Below are positions 1 to 15,044 of a stretch of 64,000 nucleotides of DNA, piece by piece. This stretch comes from Methanobacterium formicicum DSM 3637 (GTDB lineage Archaea; Methanobacteriota; Methanobacteria; Methanobacteriales; Methanobacteriaceae): contig NZ_AMPO01000001.1 in assembly GCF_000302455.1 (NCBI RefSeq), forward strand, positions 127,001 to 191,000, written 5' to 3'. Each line of letters starts with the position of its first letter. Positions within the stretch are counted from its first letter, which is position 1. A program made the translations under genes and the position numbers. The notes beneath the pieces were generated by a model. The model was not told where the DNA came from and ran no database searches. It was given only the letters and a program-made list of their open reading frames with translations.

Positions 1-1
1 T

Positions 2-127
2 GCAGAGGGAGGTATAAGGGGTTATGATGTGGAAGTACCCTCAAATTGTGTGGCTGGACTGGATGAAAATGATGAAAAATACGCTTTCAGACTCATGCAA
101 AATGAATTTGGAGTAAAACTTCTCTAA
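2..127 (+). CDS. Isochorismatase-family cysteine hydrolase, 3' end only
   Basis: An open frame enters from the left edge and ends at TAA 125-127, giving about 41 C-terminal residues. It contains RGYDVEVPSNCVAGLD and ends with FGVKLL, which matches the C-terminal strand-helix region of isochorismatase/nicotinamidase-type hydrolases (dA..rGy.v.v..DcvaglD, then a helix and a short end). The catalytic Asp, Lys and Cys lie upstream, outside the window, so substrate cannot be judged. Family assignment is from this short tail only; nicotinamidase is one possibility. Confidence 0.6.
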   Translation, partial: AEGGIRGYDVEVPSNCVAGLDENDEKYAFRLMQNEFGVKLL

Positions 128-258
128 TTCATTTTAGGTCGCATCATATCACCAAAAGGGTATTATTTCACTAATTAATAAGAATACAATAAATTCATCT
201 TTAACTCAATCTTAAAAACGTCAAAATCAATGCGACTAATCAGATGGAGACTAAATCC

Positions 259-723
259 ATGGAAGATATAATATTCATTGAAGCAGATGCTCGTGGTCTG
301 AATTTAATCCAGCCTCTGTGGGAGAAATTAAACCAGCATCACCTCCAGCAAAAATCTGATTTCAAGGAACACTACGAAAATTTCACCTTTCCAGAACGTT
401 GCGAAACTCTTTTAAAGAAATCTATTGGCGGTAAAATGCATATTGGCATGTTTAAAGATAAAGAATCAGAAATTATGCTGGCTTACTGCATCACCACCAT
501 CTCCTCTGACAGGGAAGGGGAAATTGATTCCATTTACGTCGAGAAAAACTACCGTGGTCGTGGTTTTGGTGATATATTGATTAAACGGTCACTGGAATGG
601 ATGGATGAAGAAGGTGTGAAGAAAAAGACGGTAAGGGTGTCTGCTGGTAACCCGGAAGCAGTGTCCTTTTATGAGCGTTATGGATTCCGTCCTAGATCTT
701 TAATGCTTGAACAAGTGAGTTAA
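259..723 (+). CDS. GNAT-family N-acetyltransferase
   Basis: A protein of 154 residues with the GNAT fold. The acetyl-CoA pyrophosphate loop RGRGFG lies near the middle, after the strand EIDSIYV, and the C-terminal [13 protein letters not shown] is the usual beta6-alpha4 motif. The start at 259 is chosen because GGAGA (246-250) sits about 8 nt upstream; an in-frame ATG at 244 contains that site and has no site of its own. The acceptor substrate (amine, antibiotic or protein N-terminus) cannot be read from sequence. It stands alone between an isochorismatase-type gene and a methyltransferase. Confidence 0.85.
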   Translation: MEDIIFIEADARGLNLIQPLWEKLNQHHLQQKSDFKEHYENFTFPERCETLLKKSIGGKMHIGMFKDKESEIMLAYCITTISSDREGEIDSIYVEKNYRGRGFGDILIKRSLEWMDEEGVKKKTVRVSAGNPEAVSFYERYGFRPRSLMLEQVS

Positions 724-873
724 TCCGGAAGGTATTAATTAAGGTATAAAATATATGTTTATATACTAGACTAAATTCAATATTAGACTGAATACAGACG
801 CCTAATAATCTTATCATTAATTAATAGAATAATTACAAAGTAATTGAAATAACTGCAGATGGGAGGAATCTTT

Positions 874-1599
874 TTGGAGGGAAAAAGTCGTGACCAGTTA
901 CTAAGGGAAAAATTCAATCAGGGTGCTTCCTCTTACGACCGACAGAGAAAGCATGTGATTCCATGTCTGGAAGATCTTTACAGGATAACCTCTGATCTAG
1001 CCACGGTAAATAATTCTCAGCCCAAAATACTGGATTTAGGTGCTGGAACAGGACTTCTTACCAGTTACCTTCATGAACGCTATCCACAGGGGCATTTCAC
1101 TCTTCTGGACTTATCTGAGGAAATGCTGGAAGTGGCCAGAGCCAGGATGAACAGTGCTCCCCTGAACAATGATTCCGTTAACAATGATTCCAATTTTAGT
1201 TACATTGTTGGAAATTATTTAGAACATGATTTTGAAGGAACATTTGACATTGTGGTTTCATCCCTATCCATACATCACCTGGAACACCAGGATAAAAAGT
1301 TTCTGTACCAGAAGATCTATCAGCATCTTAACTCAGGAGGGGTTTTCATCAATGCGGACCAGGTTTTAGGACCACACCCTGCCAATGAAAAGGAATATCA
1401 AAGAAAGTGGATGGAAAAAATAGATGTTGGTTCCATTTCTGAGTCTGAAAAAAAGATAATCCTTGACCGTATGGAACTGGATAATCCCGCCAGTCTCCAG
1501 GATAACCTGAATTGGCTTGAGAAAATTGGGTTTAAGGATGTAGACGTTTATTACAAGTATTACAACTTCGTAGTGCTCTATGGTAAAAAAATAAACTAA
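874..1599 (+). CDS. Class I SAM-dependent methyltransferase
   Basis: About 241 residues. The SAM-binding motif I is [11 protein letters not shown], followed by the acidic motif II end ([12 protein letters not shown]) and the post-I segment [15 protein letters not shown]. The pattern resembles the UbiE/trans-aconitate group of small-molecule methyltransferases, but the substrate is unknown. A TTG start at 874 is preferred because GGGAGG (861-866) sits 7 nt upstream; the ATG at 859 lies before that site and has no ribosome binding site. With the ATG the protein would be 246 residues. It may be transcribed alone. Confidence 0.85.
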   Translation: MEGKSRDQLLREKFNQGASSYDRQRKHVIPCLEDLYRITSDLATVNNSQPKILDLGAGTGLLTSYLHERYPQGHFTLLDLSEEMLEVARARMNSAPLNNDSVNNDSNFSYIVGNYLEHDFEGTFDIVVSSLSIHHLEHQDKKFLYQKIYQHLNSGGVFINADQVLGPHPANEKEYQRKWMEKIDVGSISESEKKIILDRMELDNPASLQDNLNWLEKIGFKDVDVYYKYYNFVVLYGKKIN

Positions 1600-1686
1600 T
1601 ACAAAACAGAATTTTAAACAGAATTTTATAAATTAAAAGATTTCAAATAACAGAATTTCAGTTGATTAATTACTGATTAACATGGG

Positions 1687-2427
1687 ATGATGATTATGGT
1701 GGGTGAAAACAAACTGGATAAAAAGATTAAAGAGTTAGCACTTAGGGAAGGTGCTGATTTTTACGGAGTGGCGGATCTTGCACCTGCAAATAATTTCATC
1801 CAGGATCAGGGCGGGGATGAAGTTGCATCATACCCACTTGCCATTTCACTGGGGATCAGGATCATGGATAGTATTGTGGATCAACTTCCCCACCGCAATG
1901 AAAAGGCAGTAGCAGTTAATTATCGGTACCACGGCTATAATATAATCAACAAGAGGTTGGATCTTTTAGCATCCCGTTTAAGCAGTCAGATCCAGAGGGA
2001 AGGTTTCCGTGCCTTGCCCCTACCTGCATCGGAGCGCTACGATGATGAACGGATCTGTGCAGTCTTATCCCATAAACTGGCCGCCCACCTGGCTGGACAC
2101 GGCTGGATTGGGAAAAGTTGCCTTCTCATCACACCTAAAGCAGGACCAAGGGTACGTTGGATAACCATACTTACCGATGCGCCCCTGAAAGTCACCGGAA
2201 GCATGATGAATGAACATTGTGGAGATTGCACAGAATGTGTGGATATCTGCCCGGTTTCTGCATTCACCGGGACTCCTTTTCACATGGATGACCCTAGAGA
2301 AGTGCGGTACAATGCCCGGAAATGCGAAAAATATCTGGAAGATGGTGAAGAGTGGTCAGTGTGTGGATTGTGTGTCTATGTTTGTCCCCATGGACGAAAA
2401 AAGAAAGATAAAAGAAGGCTACCATAG
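1687..2427 (+). CDS. QueG-like (epoxyqueuosine reductase-related) iron-sulfur protein
   Basis: A cytosolic protein of about 246 residues with two C-terminal [4Fe-4S] motifs: [12 protein letters not shown], then a lone Cys (ARKCEKY) and [11 protein letters not shown], as in the epoxyqueuosine reductase/QueG family. The N-terminal part has the [21 protein letters not shown] segment that in QueG binds cobalamin and substrate. Archaea do not make queuosine by the bacterial route, so this paralog may act on another substrate; reductase activity is inferred from family. The start could also be ATG 1696 (MVGENK), since a GGGATGAT stretch precedes it. Confidence 0.8.
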   Translation: MMIMVGENKLDKKIKELALREGADFYGVADLAPANNFIQDQGGDEVASYPLAISLGIRIMDSIVDQLPHRNEKAVAVNYRYHGYNIINKRLDLLASRLSSQIQREGFRALPLPASERYDDERICAVLSHKLAAHLAGHGWIGKSCLLITPKAGPRVRWITILTDAPLKVTGSMMNEHCGDCTECVDICPVSAFTGTPFHMDDPREVRYNARKCEKYLEDGEEWSVCGLCVYVCPHGRKKKDKRRLP

Positions 2428-2509
2428 CTGAATAAATATCTAATTACATCAGGGATAATCTTACATATCTGGAATGAATATCTAAAAAAAGTAAATTAAA
2501 AAGTAGAAA

Positions 2510-3022
2510 CTATTCATACCTTTCATAACAGATTATGTCATTTAAATCCTTTCTAGGCCTTGCGGGAGGATTTTCATCTGGATATCCCAATGTGAACATT
2601 GCCGGAACTCTGATTTCATCAGGAATACCCAGAATCTCTTTAACTTTTTCTTCATCATAGGCGCCCAGCCAGCAGGTTCCAAGATCAAGTTCAGTAGCTT
2701 CCAGTATCATAAAAGATACTGCAATTGACAGATCAACTGTGTAAGCATACTGACCACATGGCATAACCCTCTCAGATTCTGTTGAACAGGCCACAATAGT
2801 AACTGGTGCTTGTCCCACGAATTTCTGACCATGGGCCGCTTCAACGAGTTTATCACGGGTTTCTTGATTTTTTACCATCAGAAATTTCCATTCCTGCCGG
2901 TTGCCTGCTGAAGGTGCGATCCTGGCAGATTCCAATATTTTATCGAGTTTTTCGTCCTCGATTTCCTTGTTTTTATAGTTTCTAATGCTCCTTCTTTCAG
3001 CAATTGCTTTAAAAACATCCAT
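2510..3022 (-). CDS. Nitroreductase-family flavoprotein
   Basis: 170 residues with the nitroreductase FMN signature [12 protein letters not shown] near the N-terminus, [15 protein letters not shown], and the later [11 protein letters not shown] and LGYPDE motifs. Family members are homodimeric FMN oxidoreductases using NAD(P)H. The gene lies downstream of a 30-residue Cys-rich ORF on the same strand and close to a divergent HxlR regulator. That arrangement resembles redox- or electrophile-responsive reductase loci (YodB/azoR, HypR in Bacillus); the specific substrate here is unknown. Confidence 0.88.
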   Translation of the reverse strand: MDVFKAIAERRSIRNYKNKEIEDEKLDKILESARIAPSAGNRQEWKFLMVKNQETRDKLVEAAHGQKFVGQAPVTIVACSTESERVMPCGQYAYTVDLSIAVSFMILEATELDLGTCWLGAYDEEKVKEILGIPDEIRVPAMFTLGYPDENPPARPRKDLNDIICYERYE

Positions 3023-3141
3023 ATAGTTAACCCCCTATATTTGATTCCGATGCTTGCTAATCTCATAACAAAACTCCAATGAAAATAAAAGGGAAAAATA
3101 AATTAAAAATAAGTGAAAATTAAAAAAAATAAGAATCTATT

Positions 3142-3234
<93 letters not shown>

Positions 3235-3310
3235 TTTTTCACCTCGTAAACAGTTCACAATATATAAAAGTAACTAATAGTATTTAAAGTATGTACTGAC
3301 ACTAATCATA

Positions 3311-3329
3311 TATACTTACATAAAGTATA
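3311..3329. promoter_or_regulatory. Inverted repeat, candidate HxlR operator
   Basis: TATACTT (3311-3317) and AAGTATA (3323-3329) form perfect 7-bp arms around a 5-nt spacer. The motif TAAAGTAT recurs at about 3285-3292 in the same intergenic space. HxlR dimers bind such short palindromes, and this one is placed between the HxlR gene and the divergent Cys-peptide/nitroreductase genes. Binding is inferred from position. Confidence 0.4.
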
Positions 3330-3422
3330 CCTAGTAGCAGTGATTATATCATTAATTAGTTAATCCCCCATAAATAGGTACACCCCAGTACTAATGAAAA
3401 TATCATATATCCCGGTGATCGA

Positions 3423-3767
3423 ATGCCCCAGAACGGAAAAAATCATGAATATATATGTTCAGTTGAAACCGCCATTAATGAAATAGGTGGAAAATGGAAA
3501 TCATTAGTATTATGCTCTTTAAAAGATGGTAAACTAAGATTTAGTGAAATAAACAATAAGTTACCCGATATAAGCCAGCGAATGTTAACCAAAACATTGC
3601 GTGAATTGGAAAAAGACCACATAATCAGTAGAAAAGTTTATCCAGAAGTACCACCCAAGGTGGAATACTCATTAACCACAAAGGGAGAGTCAGTTCTACC
3701 AATCCTGGATTCTTTATGTGAATGGGGTAAAAAATACGGTGAAGGTGAAGATTACTTAGAAGACTGA
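3423..3767 (+). CDS. HxlR-family transcriptional regulator
   Basis: 114 residues forming a winged helix: the HxlR signature [13 protein letters not shown] is followed by the recognition-helix region [25 protein letters not shown] and the wing [14 protein letters not shown] Cys at about residue 12 (YICSVETAI) sits where the redox-sensing Cys of YodB/CatR/HypR-type HxlR proteins sits. The gene is divergent from a Cys-rich microprotein and a nitroreductase, so control of that unit in response to oxidants, quinones or electrophiles is a reasonable inference. Effector not known. Confidence 0.88.
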   Translation: MPQNGKNHEYICSVETAINEIGGKWKSLVLCSLKDGKLRFSEINNKLPDISQRMLTKTLRELEKDHIISRKVYPEVPPKVEYSLTTKGESVLPILDSLCEWGKKYGEGEDYLED

Positions 3768-3889
3768 CCAATAATTATGCAATATTAGCCATATTCTTCA
3801 CTACATCATAAGAATAAATTATATAGATTATTTGAAAAAATATCTTAAGTATCATTTATAAAACTTATTTTAACCAGAGCGGTAATAGA

Positions 3890-4663
3890 ATGGCTGTGAA
3901 CACCCCGGAAACTTTCCAACTGAGATTATTTGATTTCGGAACCAAAAAGAAGTTGGTTTTGATTTTATGCACCGCTATTTTATGGGCAGGTGCACTAATT
4001 GCCTATTTCACTCCTGGTTTTGATTACTGGCTGGTAGCCAGTTTTAGTTCACTGCGTGCAAATTATATGTTTGCAGGTTTCTGGTATTATTACACCAAAT
4101 ACATGCTTTATGTGGTTGGATTCCCACTTATAATCATTTACATTGCTTCGTTTAAAGTTAATAAACTGAAACCATACCGCTTAGTGCTCTTATTGGCCAT
4201 AATGACTTCTGCAATTGGAAATCCACTGGTTGATCCCATTTTAAAAGATTTAATTGCCCGGCCACGCCCATTTGTAGCCCATCTTGATCTTAACAATTTG
4301 TATTTTGCTAATGGTTTTTCTTTTCCATCTGGACACTCTTTCCAGGCATTCGCAAACACCTTACCCCTGATAATATGTTTTTTAACCAACGATGAAACAT
4401 TTAAAAGAAACTGGAAAAAAATAGTTTTAGCATCAATTCTTCTGGTTTATGCCATAACCCTTGCTTTCAGCAGGATTATCGTAGGCGTACATTACCTATC
4501 TGACATGCTATTTGGAATTGGAATAGCAGTCCTCCTAATGGTGATTTTAGCCAGTTTATTGCAATGGTTACTTAAAAAAGACTATTTAAATCTTCAAAAT
4601 GAAAAAGGTTATGCTTTGGTCTTTTTAACCATGACCATAATGAATATTATCTTCATTTATTGA
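3890..4663 (+). CDS. PAP2-family membrane phosphatase
   Basis: 257 residues with about six membrane segments. The three phosphatase motifs are visible: KDLIARPRP (motif 1, K-x6-RP), FPSGHS (motif 2) and [12 protein letters not shown] (motif 3, SR-x5-H-x3-D). The active site therefore faces one side of the membrane between helices, as in phosphatidic acid or undecaprenyl-diphosphate phosphatases. In a methanogen the likely substrate is an isoprenoid or archaeal lipid phosphate, which is inference. Monocistronic by position. Confidence 0.88.
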   Translation: MAVNTPETFQLRLFDFGTKKKLVLILCTAILWAGALIAYFTPGFDYWLVASFSSLRANYMFAGFWYYYTKYMLYVVGFPLIIIYIASFKVNKLKPYRLVLLLAIMTSAIGNPLVDPILKDLIARPRPFVAHLDLNNLYFANGFSFPSGHSFQAFANTLPLIICFLTNDETFKRNWKKIVLASILLVYAITLAFSRIIVGVHYLSDMLFGIGIAVLLMVILASLLQWLLKKDYLNLQNEKGYALVFLTMTIMNIIFIY

Positions 4664-4746
4664 TCTCACTTATTGGAAACTCCAATTAGATTATTAATAA
4701 TTGCTTCAAGTGAATCAGCCATATACTGTAATACTCAAGCAATCAA

Positions 4747-5511
4747 TCATTTTATTCTTTGTTTTATCACAGTAGCAGCAAATATTGCCGCTCCAAATCC
4801 ATTATCAATATTCACTACTGCTATTCCAGGTGCGCAGGATTGTAACATGGCGTTAAGTGCTGTGAAACCTCCTTTCCCCACACCGTAACCCACTGATGTT
4901 GGTACTCCCACTACTGGAACATCTACCAAACCAGCAACCACTGAGGGTAGTGCCCCTTCCATACCAGCAACCACTATGATGGCCTTAACATCCTCTTCCA
5001 GCATCCACCTGATTTTTGAAAATAATCGATGAATTCCAGCAACACCCACATCGTAGGAGGTTAATACTTCACATCCTGCCTCTTCAGCAACTATACGTGC
5101 CTCTTCTGCCACTGGAATGTCTGAAGTACCAGCGGTGATAATACCAATTTTCCCCCGCTTCTCTATTTCTCCATCTTTAAGGAGTAAAATCCTTGCTTTT
5201 CGATTGTACTCAACTTTAAGGGATTTATTTTGAATAAAATTAATTTCATCTTTAATATTATGGTATCTATCCTCTTCCAGTCTGGTTACCATTACTCGGC
5301 CACGCTTTGCACACCCCTGGATTATTTTAATCAAATCCTGATCATCTTTACCTTCCGCCAAAATTGCCTCTGGAAAACCGGTTCGAAGGTCACGACCAGT
5401 GTCTATCTTCGCAAAATCCCCTAATTCTTCTATTTGCATGGTTTTTAGCTTTTTTTCAGCTTCTTCCATGGTGATATTACCATTGATTAGTTCCTGAAGT
5501 ATTTTCTTCAT
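4747..5511 (-). CDS. larB: LarB, nickel-pincer cofactor biosynthesis carboxylase
   Basis: 254 residues. The N-terminal part (helical, [19 protein letters not shown]) and the PurE-like C-terminal half ([45 protein letters not shown]) match LarB. LarB carboxylates and hydrolyses nicotinic acid adenine dinucleotide, the first step to the nickel-pincer nucleotide used by lactate racemase-type enzymes. LarC and LarE are not in the window. It is convergent with the PAP2 gene and divergent from hypF, another nickel-enzyme assembly gene. It is sometimes annotated as AIR carboxylase, but the length and N-terminal extension favour LarB. Confidence 0.88.
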   Translation of the reverse strand: MKKILQELINGNITMEEAEKKLKTMQIEELGDFAKIDTGRDLRTGFPEAILAEGKDDQDLIKIIQGCAKRGRVMVTRLEEDRYHNIKDEINFIQNKSLKVEYNRKARILLLKDGEIEKRGKIGIITAGTSDIPVAEEARIVAEEAGCEVLTSYDVGVAGIHRLFSKIRWMLEEDVKAIIVVAGMEGALPSVVAGLVDVPVVGVPTSVGYGVGKGGFTALNAMLQSCAPGIAVVNIDNGFGAAIFAATVIKQRIK

Positions 5512-5656
5512 AGTATCACTGCCTGATCAAACTTATATATAAAGTTGGAGTATTAAAAAGAATTCTATAAACTAAAACTAACTTAATAACTCCAGATCAA
5601 CAATGCAAATAACTGAAGTTGTAGATAATTTCCAATTAAAAACATCATTATGAGGT

Positions 5657-7975
5657 ATGGACTTGAAAAAAGCACGTATACTGGTTCAAGGGATTGTACA
5701 GGGAGTGGGCTTCCGTCCCAATGTTTACAGAATAGCTAAAGCTCTGGGCATTAATGGATACGTGCGAAACCTGGGTAATGTGGTTGAAATTGTGGTTGAA
5801 GGGAATGAAAAAGATATAATGACCTTTTCAAATGATCTAAAACTTAAAAAACCACCCATATCCAAAATTGATTCTGTGAAAATAGAATGGCTAGATGAGG
5901 ACAGTTCACCAGAATTCAATGGTTTCCAGATACTGGAAAGCTCCTCTAACTTTTCTGGATCTTCAGTTATACCACCGGATGTTGCCACATGCGACCGTTG
6001 CATGGAAGAGGTTATGCTAGCTGGTGATCGGCGTTACCTTTATCCTTTCACTGCATGTACTGATTGTGGACCTCGTTTCACTGTTATTAACGCCATTCCC
6101 TATGATCGGGACCGGACCTCCATGGAAGAATTCCCATTATGCCCGGACTGTTTAGATGAATACCAGGATCCAGAAGACAGACGCTACCATGCAGAAGCCA
6201 CTTGTTGTCCAGTATGCGGGCCTGAAGTTTTCCTTTACCGTGAAGATAGGATTGAATCTGAAAATCCCATTAAAGAAGCTGCTCAACTGCTGGATGAAGG
6301 TAATGTGCTTGCAATTAAGGGTATTGGAGGCACCCATCTGGTGGCCAGTACCACTGATGATCTTCCCGTTATCAAGCTGCGTGAAAGACTGGGTAGAATG
6401 AACCAACCCTTTGCCTGCATGTCCCCGGATGTTTCTACAATCTACAGCTTTGCTGAAGTGGCAGATTACGAAGAAAAAGCGTTATTATCTAGGAATAGAC
6501 CCATTGTGGTCCTTAAAAAGAATGTAGATTATTATCTATCCCCTCAGGTTGCACCGGATCTGCATAACCTGGGAGTGATGCTCCCTTATTCTGCCCTGCA
6601 TCATTTGCTTTTCACCTACACCGATGCACCGGCTTACATCATGACCTCGGCCAACATGCCAGGTGAACCCATGCTCACCCAGAATCAGGACATAATTAAT
6701 AAACTGGATGGTGTGGCTGATTATTACCTCCTGCACAACCGTGAAATTGTTAATCGATGCGATGACAGTGTGGTTCGGTTCCGCGGTGGAGACATGGCAT
6801 TTATCAGACGTTCCAGGGGTTATGTTCCAGAACCATACGATTTTTCCAATATAAACACTGATTTAAATGTTCTGGCTCTTGGTCCTGAGATTGATGTGAC
6901 TTTTTCCCTGCTAAAGGAAGGAAAGTGTTATGTATCCCAGCATATCGGGGATACCACCAAGTACGAGACTTTCCTCTATCTCCAGAGGGCCATTGATCAT
7001 ATGATGGGAATTACTCGGGCTCAAAATATTGATGTGGTGGTTTGTGACCTGCATCCTCAGTTTTTCACCACCAAACTGGCCCATGAATTAGGGGAAAAAT
7101 TCAACTGTCCGGTTTTGAAGGTACAACACCACCATGCCCATGCTGCTGCACTTTCCCTGGACTGGGAGTTGGATGAGTTTATCTGTATTGCCGCCGATGG
7201 TGTGGGTTATGGGGCTGATGGTAGTGCCTGGGGCGGTGAAATAATTCATTATCATGGTGCAGAATATGATCGGGTTGCCAGTTTAATGCCTCAAGAGATG
7301 CCAGGGGGAGATTTGACCACCCGTTACCCTGCCAGGATGATGATGGGTATGCTTCACCCCCTTTACAGTACAGAAGAAATTGTGGATCTTATGAAAACCC
7401 ACTACCTTGATTATTTCCCCCACCGATTAAAAGAAATCGAAATAATAGCCACACAACTGGAAAAAAACTTCAATCTTACCAAAACCACCAGCACTGGGCG
7501 GGTTCTGGATGCTCTGGCTGCTTGCCTTAAAATATGCGGGGAAAGGACTTACGAAGGAGAATGTGCCATGAAACTGGAATCAACTGCATACCAGGGTGAA
7601 GATACACTGGAAATACCTTTAAAAATAACACGTAAGGAGGGTATGAATGTTTTAAATACTTCTCAATTAATTTCATCTGTTTTGAAGAAGAAAATGGATG
7701 GAATGCCCCTTGAAGATCTGGCCTGCTCTGCACAGAAGGCAGTTTCCAGGGGTCTGGCTGAGCTGGCCATAAAGGTAGCTAGCAAAAAGGGTGTTGATAC
7801 CATAGGAGGTTCTGGGGGAGTTTTCTACAACGAAGCCATTAGTATGACCATAAAAGAAGTTGTGGAAGATGCGGGCTACAATTTCATTCAACATAAAAAT
7901 AGCTGTGCTGGTGATGGTTCTGTTTCCCTGGGGCAGGCCATGGTGGCTGCTTTAAAATGCGGGAAACAATCATAA
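5657..7975 (+). CDS. hypF: HypF carbamoyltransferase for NiFe hydrogenase maturation
   Basis: 772 residues with full HypF architecture: acylphosphatase domain ([18 protein letters not shown]), two zinc-finger repeats ([16 protein letters not shown] and [16 protein letters not shown]), a YrdC/Sua5-like domain ([10 protein letters not shown]), and a C-terminal Kae1-like domain with [11 protein letters not shown] and [10 protein letters not shown]. HypF transfers carbamoyl from carbamoyl phosphate to the HypE C-terminal Cys for the CN ligands of NiFe hydrogenases such as Frh below. The start may be TTG 5663, since GAGGT (5652-5656) directly abuts the ATG but is 6 nt from the TTG. Confidence 0.95.
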   Translation: MDLKKARILVQGIVQGVGFRPNVYRIAKALGINGYVRNLGNVVEIVVEGNEKDIMTFSNDLKLKKPPISKIDSVKIEWLDEDSSPEFNGFQILESSSNFSGSSVIPPDVATCDRCMEEVMLAGDRRYLYPFTACTDCGPRFTVINAIPYDRDRTSMEEFPLCPDCLDEYQDPEDRRYHAEATCCPVCGPEVFLYREDRIESENPIKEAAQLLDEGNVLAIKGIGGTHLVASTTDDLPVIKLRERLGRMNQPFACMSPDVSTIYSFAEVADYEEKALLSRNRPIVVLKKNVDYYLSPQVAPDLHNLGVMLPYSALHHLLFTYTDAPAYIMTSANMPGEPMLTQNQDIINKLDGVADYYLLHNREIVNRCDDSVVRFRGGDMAFIRRSRGYVPEPYDFSNINTDLNVLALGPEIDVTFSLLKEGKCYVSQHIGDTTKYETFLYLQRAIDHMMGITRAQNIDVVVCDLHPQFFTTKLAHELGEKFNCPVLKVQHHHAHAAALSLDWELDEFICIAADGVGYGADGSAWGGEIIHYHGAEYDRVASLMPQEMPGGDLTTRYPARMMMGMLHPLYSTEEIVDLMKTHYLDYFPHRLKEIEIIATQLEKNFNLTKTTSTGRVLDALAACLKICGERTYEGECAMKLESTAYQGEDTLEIPLKITRKEGMNVLNTSQLISSVLKKKMDGMPLEDLACSAQKAVSRGLAELAIKVASKKGVDTIGGSGGVFYNEAISMTIKEVVEDAGYNFIQHKNSCAGDGSVSLGQAMVAALKCGKQS

Positions 7976-8143
7976 TTCGGAGGAAAATCTTAATTCATGG
8001 AAAAAGACATAAACTCATTCTAGGTTATGAGAAACAACTTTAATCTATTAAAAAAAATTAATCTACAAAAAAGCTTTACCTATAAAAAAATTAAATCTTT
8101 AAAAATAATTATAGAAAAATTAAAGAAAAATTAAATAACAGTT

Positions 8144-8647
<504 letters not shown>

Positions 8648-8853
8648 TTTTCATCCACTTTTTCATATTTATTAGTAATGCTGTTGATTTTTAGATTATA
8701 TTTAATTTATCCCAATCAATCTTTGTTTATACATTAAGTTATTATAAAATTCCATATTTCATCCAATTTCATATTCATTTTTATTTTAACTTTTTATGGG
8801 AATTTAAAACCTTACAGGTATGCTTCATCAGTTATGAATACTTAAAAAATTTT

Positions 8854-8874
8854 TATAACTGATGGTTACTATAA
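8854..8874 (+). repeat. Operator-like element, copy 1 upstream of grpE
   Basis: First of four 21-bp elements with the pattern TATAAC-N3-TGGTWACTATAR. This copy reads TGGTTACTATAA in its core and follows a TTTTTATAAC stretch. It is the most distant from grpE and the nearest to the regulator gene. Confidence 0.7.
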
Positions 8875-8892
8875 TGCCTATTTTCAGAAAGG

Positions 8893-8944
<52 letters not shown>

Positions 8945-8956
8945 CATGGTTTAGAG

Positions 8957-8988
<32 letters not shown>

Positions 8989-9031
8989 GTAAAGTTACTC
9001 AAATCTTCCCATCCCCAATAAAGGTGAATAA

Positions 9032-9577
<546 letters not shown>

Positions 9578-9590
9578 GAGGTGAATTTGT

Positions 9591-11465
<1,875 letters not shown>

Positions 11466-11929
11466 AACCTATGGGAAAGTATGAATGGAGCGGATTGAGA
11501 TCATTCTCATACCCCTCCCCACTACCCAACACTTTTATTATATTTATCCCACTAAAATTGAATATACTGTAAGTTAGATATTATTTGAAATTTAAGAAAT
11601 TTAATTTAAAAAATTCTAAACTAAGTTCAATTAAAAAAAATTAATTAAAAAATGTAAATCAAATTTAATAAATAAACAAATCAGGTTTAGTAAGAAATTG
11701 ATTTTATATTTCACACTCATAAATCATATTCATAACTTAAATTACAATATTAATATATTTCCATACTACTATAGTAGATTGGGCCCATATTAGAAGAGAT
11801 AATTCATTAAATAGAAGAGATATTCAATAAATAACGTTATTATTTAGAATTAGGGTTCAAAATTAATAAGTTAAAATTACTAAAATTAAGGTTAAAATTA
11901 ATGTTTAGAGTATTTTAAGGAAGATTAAC
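11466..11929. other. 464-nt dnaK-dnaJ spacer
   Basis: Very AT-rich with no open frame worth calling. It likely holds the dnaK terminator and a separate dnaJ promoter. The only structured element seen is the palindrome at 11766-11777, listed separately. Confidence 0.6.
11766..11777. promoter_or_regulatory. Perfect palindrome upstream of dnaJ
   Basis: CTACTATAGTAG is a perfect 12-bp palindrome in an AT-rich spacer about 150 nt before dnaJ. It shares the ACTATA core with the four elements before grpE, so it may be a symmetric version of the same site. The distance to the start codon is long for a core promoter. Confidence 0.3.
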
Positions 11930-13105
<1,176 letters not shown>

Positions 13106-13210
13106 AAAGAGACATGTTGCTTGGTACAACCGAAACCATTAGAATATAAAACCATAGAATTAGCATCAATTTTCCATTTAACAATTCAAAATCAATTCAA
13201 TTACCACATT

Positions 13211-13346
13211 AACTCAATAATCCAACATCCCATTTCATAATCCACATCTAACTCAATAATCCAACATTCTATTCAATAATCCACATCTAACTCAATAATC
13301 CAACATTCTATTCAATAATCCACATCTAACTCAATAATCCAACATT
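13211..13346. repeat. 39-bp tandem repeat, about 3.5 copies
   Basis: Units start at 13211, 13250 and 13289, with a partial copy at 13328-13346. Each begins AACTCAATAATCCAACAT and ends AATCCACATCT. Units 2 and 3 are nearly identical and unit 1 has a few changes. There are no spacers, so it is not a CRISPR array. It occupies most of the 482-nt gap after dnaJ (13106-13587), where no gene is seen. Confidence 0.9.
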
Positions 13347-13587
13347 TTGTTCATGTCACATCCAATTACAATCTCTTAAGTTTTTTACAACAACCTTAAC
13401 AGTTCTTAACTCACCAAAATTATTCATCTGATTTTAATTTAAACTGTTGGGAACATTCCCTAAGCCTGCCTTATTTTTACAATTTCATCTCACTAAATAA
13501 TTAGAATAAGTGAAACTATTTATTTTACATAAGACTATTCTCATTTAATTGAAGATGTCTTGAAAAAAGTTTTAAAGAAGTGATTAG

Positions 13588-13971
13588 GTGAACACTGAAA
13601 CTACACAGAGTAATGATCAGGAGATAAATGTTGAAGAAATAATGGAAAAGATAAGCAGTTACTTTGGTTTTGTACCCAAAATATTCCAGGTTTTATCCGA
13701 AAACCCACCTGCTTTAAAGGTTTACTTTGACAAAGTAGAAGTTATGATGGTGGATGAGTCTCTTCCCCCTCTCACCAAGGAATTTGTATCCATTGGGGCA
13801 GCTGCTGCTCTGGGATCACCCCATTGCCTTAACACTCACTTGGAGGTAGCCAGGGAATTCGGAGCCACCAATGAGCAGCTGCTACTGGCAATTATTCTCG
13901 GAGCTTCCATCACTGAAACCACAGCCCTGTCACAGTCATTAAGGGTCTACGACCAATTTACAGGAGAATAA
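13588..13971 (+). CDS. Carboxymuconolactone decarboxylase (CMD/AhpD-like) family protein
   Basis: 127 residues from a GTG start. The CMD core is visible: LTKEFVSIGAAAALGSPHC, HLEVAREFGATNEQLLLAI and the conserved end helix. The usual AhpD CxxC is replaced by a single Cys with a His four residues later (HCLNTH), as in CMD-type members rather than peroxide-reducing AhpD. Function is probably redox or decarboxylase-like but cannot be set. A second CMD-family gene lies at 45437. Confidence 0.8.
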   Translation: MNTETTQSNDQEINVEEIMEKISSYFGFVPKIFQVLSENPPALKVYFDKVEVMMVDESLPPLTKEFVSIGAAAALGSPHCLNTHLEVAREFGATNEQLLLAIILGASITETTALSQSLRVYDQFTGE

Positions 13972-14108
13972 ACTCATTTTAATCCCCCTAATTTGATTAC
14001 TCCCTAAATCTGATTGTTCCCTAGTTTGATTATTTGATGCCTAATTGATTACATGATGATTTAAGGGCTTATTAATATTTTTTAAAAAAGACTAATATTT
14101 TAATTAGA

Positions 14109-14756
14109 CTAATCCTTTTTTCCTTTATTCTGTCGTCTTTTTGCAAAAACAAAACAAACAACAACTAATACAATGATTACAAGGATTATGTTGTCTATAA
14201 ATGATAACCCCTCAGATATAGTAAGATAAAAGTTCCCAAACTGCCATCCAATAATCCCCAGAATTGATGCCTGTACCAGTGCTCCGAAAAAGGTTATTAA
14301 AACGTAATTTCGTGGATTATACCTTATCATGCCACAAAAGAGGCTGATTGCTATGCTGGGGATTACCGGCACACATCTGGCTGCAAATAGGAACAGATTT
14401 TCATACTTACTGGCCTTCACTTTCCTTTCCACACCTTCCAGATCATCCACTGTCACCCCCAGATATTTCCCAGCTCGCTGAACAAATGGAATTCCAATTT
14501 TATAACTTATTCCATAATATAAAAGTGAGCCCAGGGTTACTCCCAGTGCAGCAGGAATGCTTATGTTAAAAAACAGGGTTTTCAGTGCCCCCATCGACAA
14601 GGCAACACCCTTCATCATGAAGAAACTGGCACCCAACACCACCAAACTGGATGGGATGGGAGTTACTACCTGTTCCAGTATGGATCCACCAAACACCGCC
14701 CAGGGACCGTAGCTGACTATGAATCCTTCCAAACCTGTTAGAATACTATTGAACAT
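14109..14756 (-). CDS. DedA/VTT-family membrane protein
   Basis: 215 residues with about five membrane segments. The segment [24 protein letters not shown] and the later [23 protein letters not shown] carry the glycine/proline re-entrant loop pattern of the VTT (DedA) family. Members flip or carry phospholipids or undecaprenyl-type lipids; the archaeal role is not settled. Ends with a basic tail ([10 protein letters not shown]). No operon partner. Confidence 0.8.
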   Translation of the reverse strand: MFNSILTGLEGFIVSYGPWAVFGGSILEQVVTPIPSSLVVLGASFFMMKGVALSMGALKTLFFNISIPAALGVTLGSLLYYGISYKIGIPFVQRAGKYLGVTVDDLEGVERKVKASKYENLFLFAARCVPVIPSIAISLFCGMIRYNPRNYVLITFFGALVQASILGIIGWQFGNFYLTISEGLSFIDNIILVIIVLVVVCFVFAKRRQNKGKKD

Positions 14757-15044
14757 TTTTTAAACCTTTCTGTAAATTTCCATTAGAATATCCCATATAA
14801 GAATATGAGTGAGAATCTGAACACATTTTAAGATCATCTGGGATATCACATGATTTGTAAAAAACTTTAGTGTGTTATTTAAAAAACAATTCACATATAC
14901 ATATTATGGTTTTGAGCCATTACTAGAACAACCTGAAATTTACCAGAACAATCCGTAATAACTAGTCTGTCCAGACAAATGATAAAATAAATGATATCTG
15001 ATCATTTATACCACAGGGAATTTTAAAAAAATGGGGGGATTAAC

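Noticed and set aside
859..1599. ATG 859 as start of the methyltransferase
   Set aside because: The GGGAGG site lies after that ATG and at proper distance from TTG 874.
13211..13346. Possible CRISPR array
   Set aside because: Repeats are head to tail with no unique spacers, and no cas genes are in the window.
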